Assembly: GCA_001803235.1 (NCBI GenBank)
Contig: MHBL01000402.1
Coordinates: forward strand, 1 to 64,000
Origin: Lentisphaerae bacterium RIFOXYA12_64_32
GTDB taxonomy: Bacteria; Verrucomicrobiota; Lentisphaeria; Oligosphaerales; YB12-FULL-65-16
DNA: 64,000 bases
Reading direction: 5' to 3'
Below the pieces are notes generated by a model that was not told the origin of the DNA, made no database searches, and saw only the letters and a list, made by a program, of their open reading frames with translations. Every line of letters begins with the position of its first letter. Position 1 is the first letter of the stretch. Shown one piece after another: positions 63,482 to 64,000 of the stretch. A program made the position numbers and the translations under genes.

Positions 63482-63715
63482 TGAATGTCCCCGGACATGA
63501 GTCATGTGTCTGGAGATTTGCCGCAAAGGACGGGTTTCAGGAATGCAGAACGGATTTGAACTCCAACTTCCCTCCTTGCATCTGACACCCGAACACCTGC
63601 ACCGCAGCGCGGGGTCATGCAAGAGGTTTGAGTGCGATTCGGAAGGCTGACCGGGGCAACCCGCGCGGCCGCAACGGAGCCCGTTCCCAAGGCGCGATAC
63701 ACGAAGGCCAGATAA

Positions 63716-64000
63716 ATGGGCAAGATCACGATCGCCGGACTGCTGATGTGCTGGGGAAGTGCCCTCGCCTCGGTCTTGCTCGAGGGCGGGCACCTGGGCT
63801 CGTTCGTCGCTCTGTGTCCGTTCATCCTGGTGTTTGGTGGTACGCTTGGCGCGGTCCTGATCACCCTGAGCACGGAAGAGGTCAAAGACCTGAAGACCTA
63901 CATTATGCTGCCGTTCAAGGGTCGCCATGTGGATCTGGAGGCCTTGGTCGGCAAGATGGTTGAACTGGTCACCATCGGCCGGCGTGAGGGTCTCCTGGCA
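63716..64000 (+). CDS. motA: Flagellar motor stator protein MotA (5' part)
   Basis: The first 95 codons of a MotA/PomA-family stator; the gene runs off the window edge. ITIAGLLMCWGSALASVLLE and the second membrane segment VALCPFILVFGGTLGAVLIT, followed by the cytoplasmic LKTYIMLPFKGRHVDLEALV, match MotA of the MotA/MotP-like type. MotA with MotB conducts ions through the inner membrane to power rotation. The ATG at 63716 has GAAGG about 8 nt upstream. It is driven by a sigma-54 promoter at 63466. Confidence 0.88.
   Translation, partial: MGKITIAGLLMCWGSALASVLLEGGHLGSFVALCPFILVFGGTLGAVLITLSTEEVKDLKTYIMLPFKGRHVDLEALVGKMVELVTIGRREGLLA

Noticed and set aside
63600-63715. Possible c-di-GMP (GEMM) riboswitch in the motA leader
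   Set aside because: GGCAACC and CGCAACGGAGCC look loosely like the core, but the conserved tetraloop-receptor arrangement and spacing are not there. A covariance-model search would decide.

Overview
This is a GC-rich bacterial window with two halves. Positions 1 to about 34 kb are an accessory island of restriction-modification and other phage-defence genes, mixed with many truncated or broken genes. Positions about 39 to 64 kb are a compact flagellar and chemotaxis region. The join (34-39 kb) carries a secreted PQQ-type beta-propeller protein of the WPQW...G type common in Planctomycetota, Verrucomicrobiota and Lentisphaerota/Kiritimatiellota, two small membrane proteins and a zinc-finger protein. 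I infer a flagellated member of the PVC superphylum. The phylum assignment rests on protein style only.

Defence half. An AbiEi-type antitoxin (100-723) with a perfect palindromic operator precedes an AbiEii toxin carrying an internal deletion. Remnants of an ATP-binding regulator and of a methylase follow. Next come a UDG-like protein with an extra C-terminal domain and a type III-like restriction locus: degenerate PLD-SNF2 helicase (4223-7939), DUF4391 protein (7936-8694), Mod methylase (8706-10787), YhcG-type nuclease (18683-19783) and Res (19780-22821), mostly joined by ATGA overlaps. Between Mod and Res sit a nitrilase-fold gene and an SMC/Rad50-like ATPase gene that overlap by 14 nt (11687-17147), then a scar made of a Res fragment, a YhcG fragment, a second AbiEi antitoxin with the same operator geometry and a truncated toxin. 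A convergent gene (23152-25551) fuses a SAM methyltransferase, an HNH nuclease and a LexA/UmuD-type S24 autoprotease. A MazG-like pyrophosphohydrolase, a TPR protein, an unknown protein and a PglX/Eco57I-like methylase follow on the minus strand. A 139-bp MITE-like element, an Orc1/Cdc6 winged-helix fragment, a frameshifted heparinase-like fragment and a Sel1 fragment fill 32.2-34.2 kb.

Flagellar half. Reading on the minus strand from 62.4 kb down: a LysM protein, a receiver, a TPR protein, an FlgN-like protein, a sensor kinase and NtrC-type regulator pair, a Maf-type glycosyltransferase, FliS, a FliT-like protein, a lipoprotein, FlgM, then flgF-flgG-flgA-flgH-flgI-flgJ-flgN-flgK-(small gene)-flgL. 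cheX, cheY and a partial motA run on the plus strand at the right end. A hybrid receiver-kinase and a second NtrC-type activator lie at the left edge. I found seven convincing -24/-12 (sigma-54) promoters with a shared local consensus TGGCAY-N5-NTGCG, two of them in opposing or divergent pairs, and one sigma-28 promoter giving a nearly leaderless flgM. This implies a layered circuit in which sigma-54 and NtrC-type activators switch on the rod, ring, hook-junction, stator and chemotaxis genes, while sigma-28 controls its own anti-sigma factor.

The best candidates for undescribed systems are the nitrilase-SMC pair with its decayed receiver/DUF5678 partner, and the methyltransferase-HNH-S24 fusion.
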